Assembly (NCBI RefSeq): GCF_030547185.1
Contig: NZ_JAUOQR010000001.1
Coordinates: 522,535 to 586,534 of the forward strand
DNA length: 64,000 nucleotides
DNA from: Neptuniibacter sp. 1_MG-2023
GTDB taxonomy: Bacteria > Pseudomonadota > Gammaproteobacteria > Pseudomonadales > Balneatricaceae
Direction: 5' to 3'
Positions within the stretch are counted from its first letter, which is position 1. Every line of letters begins with the position of its first letter. Positions 29,550-39,487 of the stretch are shown here, piece after piece. Below the pieces are notes generated by a model. The model searched no databases and was not told the origin of the DNA. It was given only the letters and a program-made list of their open reading frames with translations. Made by a program: the position numbers and the translations under genes.

Positions 29550-30407
29550 ATGAAGCTTGTTGTGATTAGTGGTCGTTCCGGCTCAGGAAAAAGTACAGCA
29601 TTACAAGCTTTAGAAGATATTGGCTTCTACTGTATAGACAATTTGCCGGCTCTCTTACTACCAGACCTTATCCAACAGATGAGTAGTGACCCGAGTCACC
29701 CTGACCAGATAGCGGTCAGTATTGATGCGCGCAATTTGCTCAGTAACTTAGCCAAATTTCCAGATATTTTAAATCAACTTCGCCAAGATCATTGGGCTGA
29801 ATATGAAGTTATTTTTTTAGATTCATCGGAAGCCACCTTACTCAAACGTTATAGTTCAACCCGACGTAAACACCCTCTTTCAGATACCCATAAGAATCTA
29901 CAACAATCAATTGAGTCAGAGATACAGCTTTTAGAACCTATCGCAAGCTTAGCCGACATCCGAATAGATACTACGCGCTTATCCCTGTATGAGCTTCGAG
30001 ATACAGTCAAACTTCGGGTTGCCAACCGTAAAGCTCAAACCTTGTCGGTTCAATTTGAATCTTTCGGTTTTAAGCATGGTGTGCCTTTAGACGTAGACTT
30101 TGTCTATGATGTACGCGCCCTACCCAATCCTCACTGGGTTCCAGATCTACGCAAATATACAGGCCAAGAGAAACCGGTTCAGGACTTCCTAGAGGAATCA
30201 CACGAAGTTCGAGAGATGGTAGAAGATATAACCAACTTCCTCGAACGCTGGCTGCCCCGCTTTTCAGAAAATAACCGTAGCTATATTACGATTGGCATTG
30301 GCTGCACAGGGGGGCAACACCGATCTGTTTATATTAGCGAACGTCTAGCTTCTCATTTCTCTCAACATATGGATAATGTCCATGTTCGTCATCGTGAATT
30401 GAGCTAA
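29550..30407 (+). CDS. rapZ: RNase adapter protein RapZ
   Basis: RNA-binding nucleotide-binding protein; in E. coli it delivers the small RNA GlmZ to RNase E and so sets amino-sugar supply for the cell envelope. Walker A GRSGSGKST is at residues 8-16; the C-terminal domain contains FGFKHGVPLDVDFVYDVRALPNPHW and IGIGCTGGQHRSVYISE. 285 aa is normal. AGGAG precedes the ATG. Confidence 0.96.
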   Translation: MKLVVISGRSGSGKSTALQALEDIGFYCIDNLPALLLPDLIQQMSSDPSHPDQIAVSIDARNLLSNLAKFPDILNQLRQDHWAEYEVIFLDSSEATLLKRYSSTRRKHPLSDTHKNLQQSIESEIQLLEPIASLADIRIDTTRLSLYELRDTVKLRVANRKAQTLSVQFESFGFKHGVPLDVDFVYDVRALPNPHWVPDLRKYTGQEKPVQDFLEESHEVREMVEDITNFLERWLPRFSENNRSYITIGIGCTGGQHRSVYISERLASHFSQHMDNVHVRHRELS

Positions 30408-30412
30408 CTATC

Positions 30413-30682
30413 ATGCAAGAAAAAAAACTACTCATCATCAATAAACTGGGGTTACATGCCCGAGCAGCCGCTAAGCTTATTGGTGTAACATCACGTTTTT
30501 CATCCGAAATTTTATTGGAGAAAGACGGACGTGCAGTAGATGGAAAAAGCATTATGTCTGTGATGATGCTGGCAGCTAGCAAAGGCACAACCTTAACTGT
30601 TAAGATCACAGGCAATGATGAAGAAAGTGCTATGTCGGCCATTGAAGAGCTTATCAACAATAGGTTTGATGAAGACGAATAA
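30413..30682 (+). CDS. ptsO: Phosphocarrier protein NPr
   Basis: HPr-like carrier that passes phosphate from EI-Ntr to EIIA-Ntr. The phosphorylated His15 is in LGLHARAA; GKSIMSVMMLAASKG is the conserved middle segment. 89 aa. Last gene of the PTS-Ntr cluster; the EI-Ntr gene (ptsP) is not in this window. A candidate -10 TATAAT (30726-30731) for mgtE lies in the gap that follows. Confidence 0.95.
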   Translation: MQEKKLLIINKLGLHARAAAKLIGVTSRFSSEILLEKDGRAVDGKSIMSVMMLAASKGTTLTVKITGNDEESAMSAIEELINNRFDEDE

Positions 30683-30802
30683 AACTCTTCATATTAATTC
30701 TTAGGGTTATCCCTTCAGCTTCCGTTATAATCAAAGCATTACATTCTATTTATTCTTCTACTGACAAAAGAAGACCGAGCAAAGTCCATAAGCGATAAAA
30801 CC

Positions 30803-32152
30803 ATGGCCGTTGAAGAAACCAAATCACATTTTGATAAGCTAAACGATGCTTTAGATAGTGGTGAGTTTCGTCAAATTCGCTTTACCCTAAACAATACTTT
30901 GCGACCAACCGAAGTTGCCCGCTTAATTGAGAAATCACCTCCCAAAGAGCGTCAGATCCTTTGGAACTTAATCTCACATGATTTAGAAGCCGTAGTACTC
31001 CAGCATTTAAACGACGATATCCAAGCGGACATCTTAAGTCGTATGAATACTGAAGAGGTGCTAGCACTTACCGAATCTCTTGATTCTGATGATATGGTAG
31101 ATGTGCTACAACAGCTACCTAATAGGGTAATGAAAGAAACCCTACGCATCATGGACAAACAAAATCTGCGTAGGGTTGAAAAGCTGCTCTCTTATCCGGA
31201 GGATACTGCCGGCGGCTTAATGAATACAGATACAACAACTATCCGTCCAGATATTAGCGTCGAAACAACCTTACGTTACATTCGTCGCCACGATGAAATC
31301 CCCGAAATGACGGATAGTCTCATTGTTGTCAGCCGAAAAGACTCATATATAGGTCTGCTACCTTTAACCAAACTATTAGTATCCGATCCCTCAATCAATA
31401 TTCGAGAGATCATGAACACCGATATAAAAGCGATCAATGCCCAGATGCCCGACGACCAAGTGGCAGCCTTGTTCGAAGAGCATGATCTAGTCTCCGCCCC
31501 AGTTGTAGATGATAATGGCAAACTGGTTGGCCGTATTACGATTGATGATGTGGTCGACGTTATCCGCGAAGATGCGGATCATTCATTGATGAGCATGGCA
31601 GGCTTAGACGAAGATGAAGACACCTTTGCCCCAGTCATGAAAACCACACGTCGTCGTGCCGTTTGGCTCGGCATTAATTTACTTACTGCCTTTATTGCTT
31701 CTGCTGTGATCGGTTTATTTGAAGAGACCATCGATAAAGTTGTAGCCCTAGCGGTACTTATGCCTATAGTTGCATCTATGGGCGGCATTGCAGGCTCACA
31801 AACCTTGACCTTGGTGATCCGTGGTCAAGCTTTGGGGCATGTTGAACGATCAAACGCTCGATGGCTACTTAACAGAGAGGTCATTGTAGGTATATTAAAT
31901 GGCCTTCTTTGGGCTGCTGTTATTGCTGTAGTAGCGACAGTATGGTTCCAAGATCTAAATCTCGGCATCATCATCGCTCTAGCGATTATAATTAATTTAG
32001 TTGTAGGTGCTATCTCTGGCACCTTACTGCCTATAGTGTTGAAATCTATGGGTATAGATCCCGCCTTAGCCGGAAGTGTCCTGTTAACAACCATAACCGA
32101 TGTGGTAGGCTTCTTTGCCTTTTTAGGCTTAGCCACCATTTTTTATGCCTGA
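30803..32152 (+). CDS. mgtE: MgtE-type magnesium transporter
   Basis: Mg2+ channel regulated by cytosolic Mg2+. An N-terminal helical domain (about 20-125, LSRMNTEEVLALTESLDSDDMVDVLQQLP), two CBS domains (about 130-255; TAGGLMNTDTTTIRPDISV, SAPVVDDNGKLVGRITIDDVVDVIREDA), and five C-terminal spans (about 285-449) with MPIVASMGGIAGSQTLTLVIR, the pore signature, are present. 449 aa is normal. The start codon is ATG with AAAGTCC-type weak upstream pairing. Confidence 0.95.
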   Translation: MAVEETKSHFDKLNDALDSGEFRQIRFTLNNTLRPTEVARLIEKSPPKERQILWNLISHDLEAVVLQHLNDDIQADILSRMNTEEVLALTESLDSDDMVDVLQQLPNRVMKETLRIMDKQNLRRVEKLLSYPEDTAGGLMNTDTTTIRPDISVETTLRYIRRHDEIPEMTDSLIVVSRKDSYIGLLPLTKLLVSDPSINIREIMNTDIKAINAQMPDDQVAALFEEHDLVSAPVVDDNGKLVGRITIDDVVDVIREDADHSLMSMAGLDEDEDTFAPVMKTTRRRAVWLGINLLTAFIASAVIGLFEETIDKVVALAVLMPIVASMGGIAGSQTLTLVIRGQALGHVERSNARWLLNREVIVGILNGLLWAAVIAVVATVWFQDLNLGIIIALAIIINLVVGAISGTLLPIVLKSMGIDPALAGSVLLTTITDVVGFFAFLGLATIFYA

Positions 32153-32160
32153 GAAAACTC

Positions 32161-32685
32161 ATGAGCGATAACGCAAAATTTTCATCCTCTCATCTAAATG
32201 ACCAAGATGAAGAGTTAAGCAAAACAGAAGCAAAACGCCAAATGCATGCCCTGCAAGCATTAGGTGCGCGCCTTACAAAGCTTAATAAAGAACAACTAGA
32301 AAAGATGAAGTTAGATGAACGCTTACATCTAGCCATCGAAGAGTTTCACCGCATTAAGTCAAATGGTGCTCAGAAAAGGCATTTGCAATATATCGGTAAA
32401 ATAATGCGCACAGAAGATACCGATAAGATTGAGCATGATTTAGGCCTGTATGAAGCCGGCCAACAAGCACACACTCAAACCTTCCATAAATTGGAGCGCT
32501 GGAGAGATCGGCTTGTTACTGAAGACAATAGCGCACTTCAAGAATATATAAACGAGAACCCAAGTGCCGATGTACAACATTTACGTCAGCTAATTCGAAA
32601 TGCTAAAAAAGAGTTGGAATTACAAAAGCCACCAGCAGCAGCCAGAAAGCTTTTTAAATACCTACGTGAAGTGGCTGGCGCTTAG
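32161..32685 (+). CDS. darP: DarP/YjgA ribosome-associated protein
   Basis: DUF615 protein that binds late 50S assembly intermediates. The 174-aa charged, helical protein has LSKTEAKRQMHALQALGARLTKL-type N-terminus, RHLQYIGKIMR in the middle and AARKLFKYLREV at the end. It converges with the nitrilase-like gene, their stop codons overlapping by four bases. In related genomes pmbA (tldE) commonly sits beside yjgA; here mgtE does. Confidence 0.92.
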   Translation: MSDNAKFSSSHLNDQDEELSKTEAKRQMHALQALGARLTKLNKEQLEKMKLDERLHLAIEEFHRIKSNGAQKRHLQYIGKIMRTEDTDKIEHDLGLYEAGQQAHTQTFHKLERWRDRLVTEDNSALQEYINENPSADVQHLRQLIRNAKKELELQKPPAAARKLFKYLREVAGA

Positions 32686-33500
32686 AAACCAGCCGTTTTT
32701 CTGTGCTGCATAACGGGCATTGCCTCTCGTCGCTTATGCAGCATAGGCAGATTGATATCGGCCAGCACAACCCCCTTCCCTATACTTTCCCGCAAAGCTA
32801 AGACTTCACCCCAAGGATCAACAATCATACTATGCCCCCAGCTAGAGCGCGTTTCTGAGTGCTTACCACCTTGATTCGCTGCAAGTACATAACATTGGGT
32901 TTCAATCCCTCGGGCTCGTAGCAAAACCTCCCAGTGCGCCTCACCGGTCACATAGGTAAATGCCGAGGGTACAACAAGTATCTCTGCACCTAAGCCTCGC
33001 AGTTTTTGATAATGCTCAGGGAAACGAAGGTCATAACAGATAGACAACCCTATTTTTCCAAACGGACTATCAACCACAACAAGTTGGTCTCCTGCTTCGA
33101 TGAAATCAGACTCGCGATAACTACTATGCCGATCCTCCACATCTACATCGAAGAGGTGTATTTTATCGTAGCGACCGACTTGAACCCCTAACTCATTAAA
33201 CACTAAACAACTGGCATAGACCTTATCGCCCGAACGCGATAATAGAGGTACGCTGCCTGCGATAATCCACAAATTATGTTTTTTTGCTAGGCTAGCAATT
33301 GTCTTCTGTATATTGCCACTACTCACCTCCTCTCGCGCTAAAGAGACAAGGGCTTTGGAATCTAACAACGCAAAATTTTCAGGAAGGAGTAAAAGTTTAG
33401 CTGATGCGGACGCCGCTTCTTCAGCTAGCTGCGCGACTGTTGCCAAATTATCGGCTAACACCTCTCCCGATACCATCTGAGCTACAGCCACTTTAGCCAT
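32682..33500 (-). CDS. Carbon-nitrogen hydrolase (nitrilase/Nit family)
   Basis: Nitrilase-superfamily amidase; the closest characterised relatives (Nit1/YafV-like branch) remove deaminated glutathione, which is the likeliest activity (inference). The Glu-Lys-Cys triad is visible in LLLPENFAL, RYDKIHLFDVD and LSICYDLRFPE. 272 aa from the ATG at 33500, which has GGA eight bases upstream; ATG 33506 is an alternative. It overlaps the 3' end of yhdP by eight bases and is the last gene of the mre-to-yhdP cluster. Confidence 0.92.
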   Translation of the reverse strand: MAKVAVAQMVSGEVLADNLATVAQLAEEAASASAKLLLLPENFALLDSKALVSLAREEVSSGNIQKTIASLAKKHNLWIIAGSVPLLSRSGDKVYASCLVFNELGVQVGRYDKIHLFDVDVEDRHSSYRESDFIEAGDQLVVVDSPFGKIGLSICYDLRFPEHYQKLRGLGAEILVVPSAFTYVTGEAHWEVLLRARGIETQCYVLAANQGGKHSETRSSWGHSMIVDPWGEVLALRESIGKGVVLADINLPMLHKRREAMPVMQHRKTAGF

Positions 33501-36500
33501 GATCATTATCCATTACCGCTGGTGTATTTGTATTGGCAGGCTTAGTCGCTTTACCATCATCAATCACAATTGAAGGGTCGCCCCAATCACCGGACAAATG
33601 GTATTTTACGGTAGTAAACTTAGCGAGTGGATCACCTATCAGCTTATCAAAAAGAAAAACTGCCCCCGCCACTTGAGGTGCACCGAGCAAAACACTGACT
33701 AATGGAATATTGCCAGTCACTGGTAAAGCCACCTCTATATCTTTATCCACTGTTTCATTGACTAAGTTTAAACTACCTTGCATCACCATATTGGCCGAAG
33801 GTCCCGTCATAACAAAAGGTGAAGATGTGTGAGCTATACCTTGCTTGATCTTATAGCTGGCTTTCATCTCATCAAAAGCAACACCACTTTCAACTAGATC
33901 GGTAAAATCCAATCTTAATCGACGCCCCAAGGATTGAAGGTTTAATATACCGAACACGCGTAAAATATTACCCGACTTACCTACATCCAAAATACGCCCT
34001 TGCTTGGCTGTAAACTGTAGTTCGCCATTTGCGTCCGCTATATCAAACGCCCAAGGAGCATGATTCCAGGATAGTTGAAGATAGGAATCTAAACTTTTTG
34101 TCTCAATCGCTTTCACATCAAGCGCCTTGAGCACCTGACTAAAATTACTGCTATTGAGTTTAAGTGTAAGATCGGAAACCTCGTTATCACCCGAGACCCA
34201 GCGCAATCCCCCACGCACCTCGGCCCCATGTATATCCGCTTGTATATCTTCAAGTCGAATATCATTTTCATAAGGTCTTAATTTAAAAGACCAACTACCC
34301 AATGGCTTACTGCCAATAAACAGTTTTTTAATATTAAAATCTACCAAAGGGATCGATGCAGGATCTATATCAACAGATTCAGGAAGGGGCTCATCTTCAG
34401 CTTCAGTATCCGACTCATCACGGTTCAGTCTTAGCTCTGACAACTCTACCTTATAAGGACTGCCTTCATCATTGGGCAGCCACAATCCACCCGTAAGTTC
34501 TTGGCTTTGAGCGCGCAACATCCAACCTAAAGGTTCAGGTTTCAAAGAGAGGGAGAGATTATTGAGATCAAAGCCTCCCGCACTAAAACGGGACAACGAG
34601 AGCTCAACTTGCTTCAGTTTACTCCCCGCTAAACTACTAGACTGAGCTCCGCTTTTCTCCGACTTTCCATTAAACCCTAAACCCGATAAAAACCCATCGA
34701 GCTGAGCATAATCAAGATCAGCAAGAGTTCCATCAACCCAAATACCAGCCTCTTCCGGTATCTCTGGCTTTTCTCCCCCTAAACTAAACCTAGCACGCTC
34801 AAGTCCCTTATCATTATTAATCAGCACACTTCTTAACTGGTCCGCTAAATTCAAACGTATGACACTACGATCATCCGCATAAGTAAGACCAAGGTCACTG
34901 ACCACTGTTAACGGCATGGTTTGTGTTTTAGTTTTACTTAATGGCGGGAATGCGTTGATTTGCGTTCCCTTTAAATCGCTCTTGATAACCAACTGATTAC
35001 AAACTTTGCCAGGACAAAGATCCAAACGGGCATTGTATGTAAGTGGTCCCTGCAATAAAGATAAGAAATCAGAATCAAGCCAATTCGCTAGATAGTCAGC
35101 ATTAACACGACCATCAATACTCACTTCAGTTTTCTTAACTTTATTCGAAATCAAACGTGAGGATATATTAGCGGTAACCGGCTGTTCAAATAGCTCAGCT
35201 TTTAACGGACCCGACGAAAGGCCGATACTATAATCATAATTAATGACGCCATTTATTTTACTGAAACTGATCTTATCCTTTACCGATTGGAAGCGGCCTT
35301 GTTTGATATCCGATTTCACAAAAACCTGCGGCTCAGATTTACCAGCTAAAGGTAAATTTAAATTAACTAACGTACTTATAGGTCCAGATAGTGTCCAATC
35401 ATTAAAGTCATCACCTATCTCAGTTCTTAAATCACTTTCAGTTAATAAACGCTGTAAATCTATAGCATCACCGTCGACCGATCCTGTGACAAATAACTTG
35501 TCTGAAGATTGAGGTAGATGAATCCAAGCAAAATTCAAAGCAGAATCATAAATATTGCCACCTGCCGCTTCAGCCACCAGTTCACCATTACGGAAATAGA
35601 TAAAACCATCCGCTTTTTTAATCGCAGGCCAGCCTGGCTGGTATTCAAAAGAGGCATCCTCTAGATCAAAAAACAACTGAACTGTCGGTAGCTGATAATC
35701 GGACAACCGTGCACGGGTAACACCATTTAAAACAAAACCAGCCCGCTTAATCTCCCCTTGTTGAATCGCTTTAACAAGCCACTCATAAGTTTCAAGTCCA
35801 ACCTCTTTAGGCGGGATATAATACTTTGCCTGTAGACCATCAGCGCCTTGCAAACCTATCTGTAAATTAAGTAACGGCTGCTCATCTCTATCAAAGGGAA
35901 GATAAAGACTAAAGCGTCCTGCCGCTGATAACTTATCATTAGCTAGATTCAAAAGCTGGGAAGCAACCACTATTCCTTTGTCTTCAAAGCGCCAACCAAT
36001 AACGCCTTCTGCATCATTATAATCCCATGCCTGTTCGAATAAGGTGGGGTAATGCATTAAGAAATCACTACTTTTTAAGTGAATCTCACCTCCCACTCGG
36101 TTAACCTTCAGTAGGCCATTAATGCCTTTTATCTCAGGAACATCAGTCCAAGCATTAATACCAACATTCTCGAGATCAGCCGCTAGTTCAAAATCGTTCA
36201 ACTCAGCGGAGGTGGGCCAAGAAACCAAAATATTTTTGACCGTACCTACGGGTGCGAGACCAGAAAAAGCAGATTGAGCCTCTTCAGGAAGAAACGGCTT
36301 TTTAAGTAACCAATCAAATGTAGAAGCCAGCTCTATTTTATCAACCATTAAGCTCCGCGGTTTAACGAGGTAGCCTTCACGCTCAAAATCTAAACTAATC
36401 TTAGGTATCTCAATACCACTTTCCACACTATCAATTTGAAAGTCAGTAATTTGTAACTGATAGCCACGATCGCGACGATTTAATGCCGTCTGTACAGTAA

Positions 36501-37392
36501 ACTGCTCTAAAGCATAGTCTTGGTATTTAAAATTCTGAATTAATGTTCTACCGGTGAGGTAGGTTAAGCGACCACGATAAGACTGCCCCCATATCTCCTG
36601 AGCCCCACTCAAACTCTCCAGTTGAATCTCACCAAGGTTAAGCCAAGGGTTGAGCAATTGCTCATCTACACCCTCAAATTTAAGATAAAAATCGACCGCT
36701 TTTTTTGAGGGATTTCCTTCAACTTCAGCAAGAAATTTAAGCGATGCTTGTCCTGACGTAGAAACTAAATCAGCATCAACTTTCAGCTGATGGAGCACAC
36801 CATCATGCTGAAGGCTAAGCTGGATCGGTGCGACTGATACCGCATCACCATGCTTAGGCTGCAATACAATACGGGTATCGCTCATATTGATGGAGCTTTG
36901 CTGTAGCAAGAAAGCTAGAAAACCTGAATGAGGGAGTTCAATTTTAGTTAGGTCAGTCCCATCAACTTTATTACCACTTGCTTGACCTTGCTCCCCAGTA
37001 GCCACCTCTTGAGAAAGGTCATATCTCAAAGTCATACTATTGAGATCAAGTTGTGAAAATATAAGAGTAAAAGCACGAATTGACGCTGCAGGATCAAACT
37101 TTATATCCCCACGTAGCAACGCAAAAGATAACTCAGGTTGATCTGCAAGCCTATCTACTGACAAACCATCTATAGAAACGACAGGTTGCCACCCATCCCA
37201 ACGACCTTGAAGGTCAGCTATATGAACTGTTGCATTAAGTTGCGAAGAAAGAAAAGCCTCTACGTCTTGACGGTATAGGCTTATATCATCAACCAATACT
37301 TTTAATACAATACTTGCACAGGCTAAAAGCGCGCACAAAAAAGCCAGCAGCCAATAAAGGAACCACATGACTGAATGAGCATGACGTTTCAC
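33493..37392 (-). CDS. yhdP: YhdP family AsmA-like envelope protein
   Basis: Very large inner-membrane-anchored periplasmic protein (1299 aa) of the AsmA-like group. YhdP, TamB and YdbH form bridge-like hydrophobic grooves that carry phospholipid to the outer membrane. One N-terminal span (about 8-30), an AsmA-type start (VEAFLSSQLNATVHIADLQGRWDGW) and a long beta-strand-rich body with a conserved C-terminal block (ILDVGKSGNILRVFGILNLQSLGRRLRLDF). Gene order mreBCD-maf-rng-yhdP supports the assignment. Confidence 0.93.
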   Translation of the reverse strand: MKRHAHSVMWFLYWLLAFLCALLACASIVLKVLVDDISLYRQDVEAFLSSQLNATVHIADLQGRWDGWQPVVSIDGLSVDRLADQPELSFALLRGDIKFDPAASIRAFTLIFSQLDLNSMTLRYDLSQEVATGEQGQASGNKVDGTDLTKIELPHSGFLAFLLQQSSINMSDTRIVLQPKHGDAVSVAPIQLSLQHDGVLHQLKVDADLVSTSGQASLKFLAEVEGNPSKKAVDFYLKFEGVDEQLLNPWLNLGEIQLESLSGAQEIWGQSYRGRLTYLTGRTLIQNFKYQDYALEQFTVQTALNRRDRGYQLQITDFQIDSVESGIEIPKISLDFEREGYLVKPRSLMVDKIELASTFDWLLKKPFLPEEAQSAFSGLAPVGTVKNILVSWPTSAELNDFELAADLENVGINAWTDVPEIKGINGLLKVNRVGGEIHLKSSDFLMHYPTLFEQAWDYNDAEGVIGWRFEDKGIVVASQLLNLANDKLSAAGRFSLYLPFDRDEQPLLNLQIGLQGADGLQAKYYIPPKEVGLETYEWLVKAIQQGEIKRAGFVLNGVTRARLSDYQLPTVQLFFDLEDASFEYQPGWPAIKKADGFIYFRNGELVAEAAGGNIYDSALNFAWIHLPQSSDKLFVTGSVDGDAIDLQRLLTESDLRTEIGDDFNDWTLSGPISTLVNLNLPLAGKSEPQVFVKSDIKQGRFQSVKDKISFSKINGVINYDYSIGLSSGPLKAELFEQPVTANISSRLISNKVKKTEVSIDGRVNADYLANWLDSDFLSLLQGPLTYNARLDLCPGKVCNQLVIKSDLKGTQINAFPPLSKTKTQTMPLTVVSDLGLTYADDRSVIRLNLADQLRSVLINNDKGLERARFSLGGEKPEIPEEAGIWVDGTLADLDYAQLDGFLSGLGFNGKSEKSGAQSSSLAGSKLKQVELSLSRFSAGGFDLNNLSLSLKPEPLGWMLRAQSQELTGGLWLPNDEGSPYKVELSELRLNRDESDTEAEDEPLPESVDIDPASIPLVDFNIKKLFIGSKPLGSWSFKLRPYENDIRLEDIQADIHGAEVRGGLRWVSGDNEVSDLTLKLNSSNFSQVLKALDVKAIETKSLDSYLQLSWNHAPWAFDIADANGELQFTAKQGRILDVGKSGNILRVFGILNLQSLGRRLRLDFTDLVESGVAFDEMKASYKIKQGIAHTSSPFVMTGPSANMVMQGSLNLVNETVDKDIEVALPVTGNIPLVSVLLGAPQVAGAVFLFDKLIGDPLAKFTTVKYHLSGDWGDPSIVIDDGKATKPANTNTPAVMDNDHG

Positions 37393-37404
37393 TATCTATA
37401 CCTA

Positions 37405-38874
37405 CTATCGCAAAACAACATCAAAACTTTCCGCGTTATACATAGGCTCAACTTGAAAGCGAATGGTCTTACTAATAAATGATTCAAGCTCCGCCACATG
37501 ATTTGAAGCATCATCTAACAGATAATCAACAACCGCCTGCGCAGCCAAAACCAAATAACTATCGGTATCATAAGCTCGATGCTGTCTTAAAATTTCACGG
37601 AAAATCTCATAACAAACGGTTTCTGGAGTCTTAATTGACCCTCGCCCTTGGCACTCAATACACACATCGCATAAAACCTGCTCAAGACTCTCTCTAGTCC
37701 GCTTACGCGTCATTTCAACAAGTCCTAAATCAGACACACCCGTCAGCTTACATTTTGCATGATCTTTTTCTAAAACCCGCTCTAAGGTTCTTAAAACTTG
37801 GCGCTGGTGATCTGAGTCTTCCATATCAATAAAATCGATAATAATAATGCCACCCAGATTACGTAACCGCAGCTGACGACCAATTGCTGTTGCCGCTTCC
37901 AAGTTCGTCTTAAAAATAGTCTCTTCTAGGTTTCTATGCCCAACAAAAGCTCCAGTATTAATATCAACCGTTGTCATCGCTTCTGTCTGATCAAAAATTA
38001 AGTACCCACCTGACTTAAGCTCTACTTTCCGCCCCAGCGCTTTTTGAATCTCCTCTTCAACATTGAACAGATCAAAAATAGGTCGTTCACCCGGATAGTA
38101 TTCTAATTTACCTGCAACCTCTGGCACGAGGGCATTAACAAAATCCTGAGCTTTCTGAAAAGTTTCTCGTGAGTCAATACGGATTTTTTCTAGGCCACCA
38201 TGAGCCATATCGCGCAAAGCGCGCATATTAAGAGGAAGATCCTCATAAATAACGCTAGGGGCTTTTGCGGATTTTATTTTAACTTTGATCGAATCCCACA
38301 AACGGCGTAAAAACTGTATATCTTCGGCCAGCTCTGCCTCAGCAGCACCCTCAGCAACAGTACGAAGAATAAAGCCTGTCGGTTCTTCAGCCTCATCAGT
38401 CTCTGATAAAGTTTGAACTATACTGCGCAACCGATCACGCTCTTCCACATCCTCAATACGCTGAGAAACACCGATATGCTCATTTCCAGGCATACAAACC
38501 AAATATCGAGACGGCAAAGATAAATGAGTTGTTAATCTTGCGCCTTTAGTACCAATAGGGTCTTTAGTAACCTGTACCAGCAGTGCTTGCCCTTCCCGTA
38601 ACACCATCGCAATTGACGCATTACTTTTTTCTTCAGGCGTTACATTCTGAGCCAAAACTTCTTCAACATGAATAAATGCAGCGCGCTCCAATCCAATATC
38701 AACAAAGGCAGCCTGCATTCCCGGAAGTACTCTAACAACCTTCCCCTGATATATATTACCCACAATACCGCGGCGGTGAACTCGTTCGATGTAGACCTCT
38801 TGAGGCATACCGTTTTCAATCACAGCAACTCGGGTTTCCATTGGTGTGAAGTTGATTAAAATCTCTTCGCCCAT
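37405..38874 (-). CDS. rng: Ribonuclease G
   Basis: Endoribonuclease for 16S rRNA 5'-end maturation and mRNA decay. N-terminal S1 domain (about 38-120, GNIYQGKVVRVLPGMQAAFVDIG), 5'-sensor/RNase H-like core, catalytic Asp residues in TTVDINTGAFVG and GIIIIDFIDM, and a CDVCIECQGRGSI zinc-link segment. At 489 aa it lacks the long C-terminal scaffold of RNase E, so it is RNase G. It lies between maf and yhdP. Confidence 0.96.
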   Translation of the reverse strand: MGEEILINFTPMETRVAVIENGMPQEVYIERVHRRGIVGNIYQGKVVRVLPGMQAAFVDIGLERAAFIHVEEVLAQNVTPEEKSNASIAMVLREGQALLVQVTKDPIGTKGARLTTHLSLPSRYLVCMPGNEHIGVSQRIEDVEERDRLRSIVQTLSETDEAEEPTGFILRTVAEGAAEAELAEDIQFLRRLWDSIKVKIKSAKAPSVIYEDLPLNMRALRDMAHGGLEKIRIDSRETFQKAQDFVNALVPEVAGKLEYYPGERPIFDLFNVEEEIQKALGRKVELKSGGYLIFDQTEAMTTVDINTGAFVGHRNLEETIFKTNLEAATAIGRQLRLRNLGGIIIIDFIDMEDSDHQRQVLRTLERVLEKDHAKCKLTGVSDLGLVEMTRKRTRESLEQVLCDVCIECQGRGSIKTPETVCYEIFREILRQHRAYDTDSYLVLAAQAVVDYLLDDASNHVAELESFISKTIRFQVEPMYNAESFDVVLR

Positions 38875-38893
38875 GACTGTTCCTTAAATATCT

Positions 38894-39469
38894 TTATGTA
38901 TGCCAGATTTCTACGTCTGCCAATTTCAACAATTCTGCCGTTTCAGATAAAGGCAAACCTACAACAGCGGAATAACTACCCTCAATGCTGTCAACAAATA
39001 TAGCACCCAAACCTTGGATTCCATATGAGCCTGCTTTATCTGTCGGCTCCCCGGTTTCCCAATACCGATCACACTCTTCTCGAGAAAGTGTTCTAAATTT
39101 CACACGGGTTGTGACCACACAACTATAGATTTGTTCTCTACACACTACAGCAACGGCAGTAATAACCTGATGAGTCCTACCCGATAGACTCATCAATATA
39201 TTAACAGCATCCGTTTTATTTTGTGGCTTACCGATTATATTACCATCTAAAACAACCGTGGTATCCGCCCCCAAAACAGCCTGTTGCTGCTCAACCTTAT
39301 CGTATCCAGCTTGCGCTTTAGCTAATGCGACTCTTTTTACATAAGGTACAGGTTGCTCACCAGGTTTAACATCTTCACAAATATCAACAGGACTAACGTC
39401 AAACTGCACACCAATCTGCGCCAACAACTCTTTTCGTCTTGGGGAAGCAGAAGCAAGTACTAGTTTCAC
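38894..39469 (-). CDS. maf: Maf-family nucleoside triphosphate pyrophosphatase
   Basis: House-cleaning pyrophosphatase for non-canonical or modified nucleotides (dTTPase/UTPase class of the YhdE branch). The diagnostic start LVLASASPRRKELLAQIG, the KAQAGYD and GADTTVVLDGNIIGKP motifs and the GSYGIQGLGA segment are present; 191 aa. It is 18 bases behind mreD and 19 bases ahead of rng. Confidence 0.94.
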   Translation of the reverse strand: MKLVLASASPRRKELLAQIGVQFDVSPVDICEDVKPGEQPVPYVKRVALAKAQAGYDKVEQQQAVLGADTTVVLDGNIIGKPQNKTDAVNILMSLSGRTHQVITAVAVVCREQIYSCVVTTRVKFRTLSREECDRYWETGEPTDKAGSYGIQGLGAIFVDSIEGSYSAVVGLPLSETAELLKLADVEIWHT

Positions 39470-39487
39470 TTTATAGCCTCAAATATT

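Noticed and set aside
30726..30731. TATAAT before mgtE as a promoter
   Set aside because: The -10 is perfect but no convincing -35 is found at 16-18 bases, so I mention it only in passing and give no promoter entry.
31276..32139. Several long antisense reading frames opposite mgtE
   Set aside because: They are complementary-frame shadows of a well-matched transporter gene, with no ribosome binding site or recognisable product.
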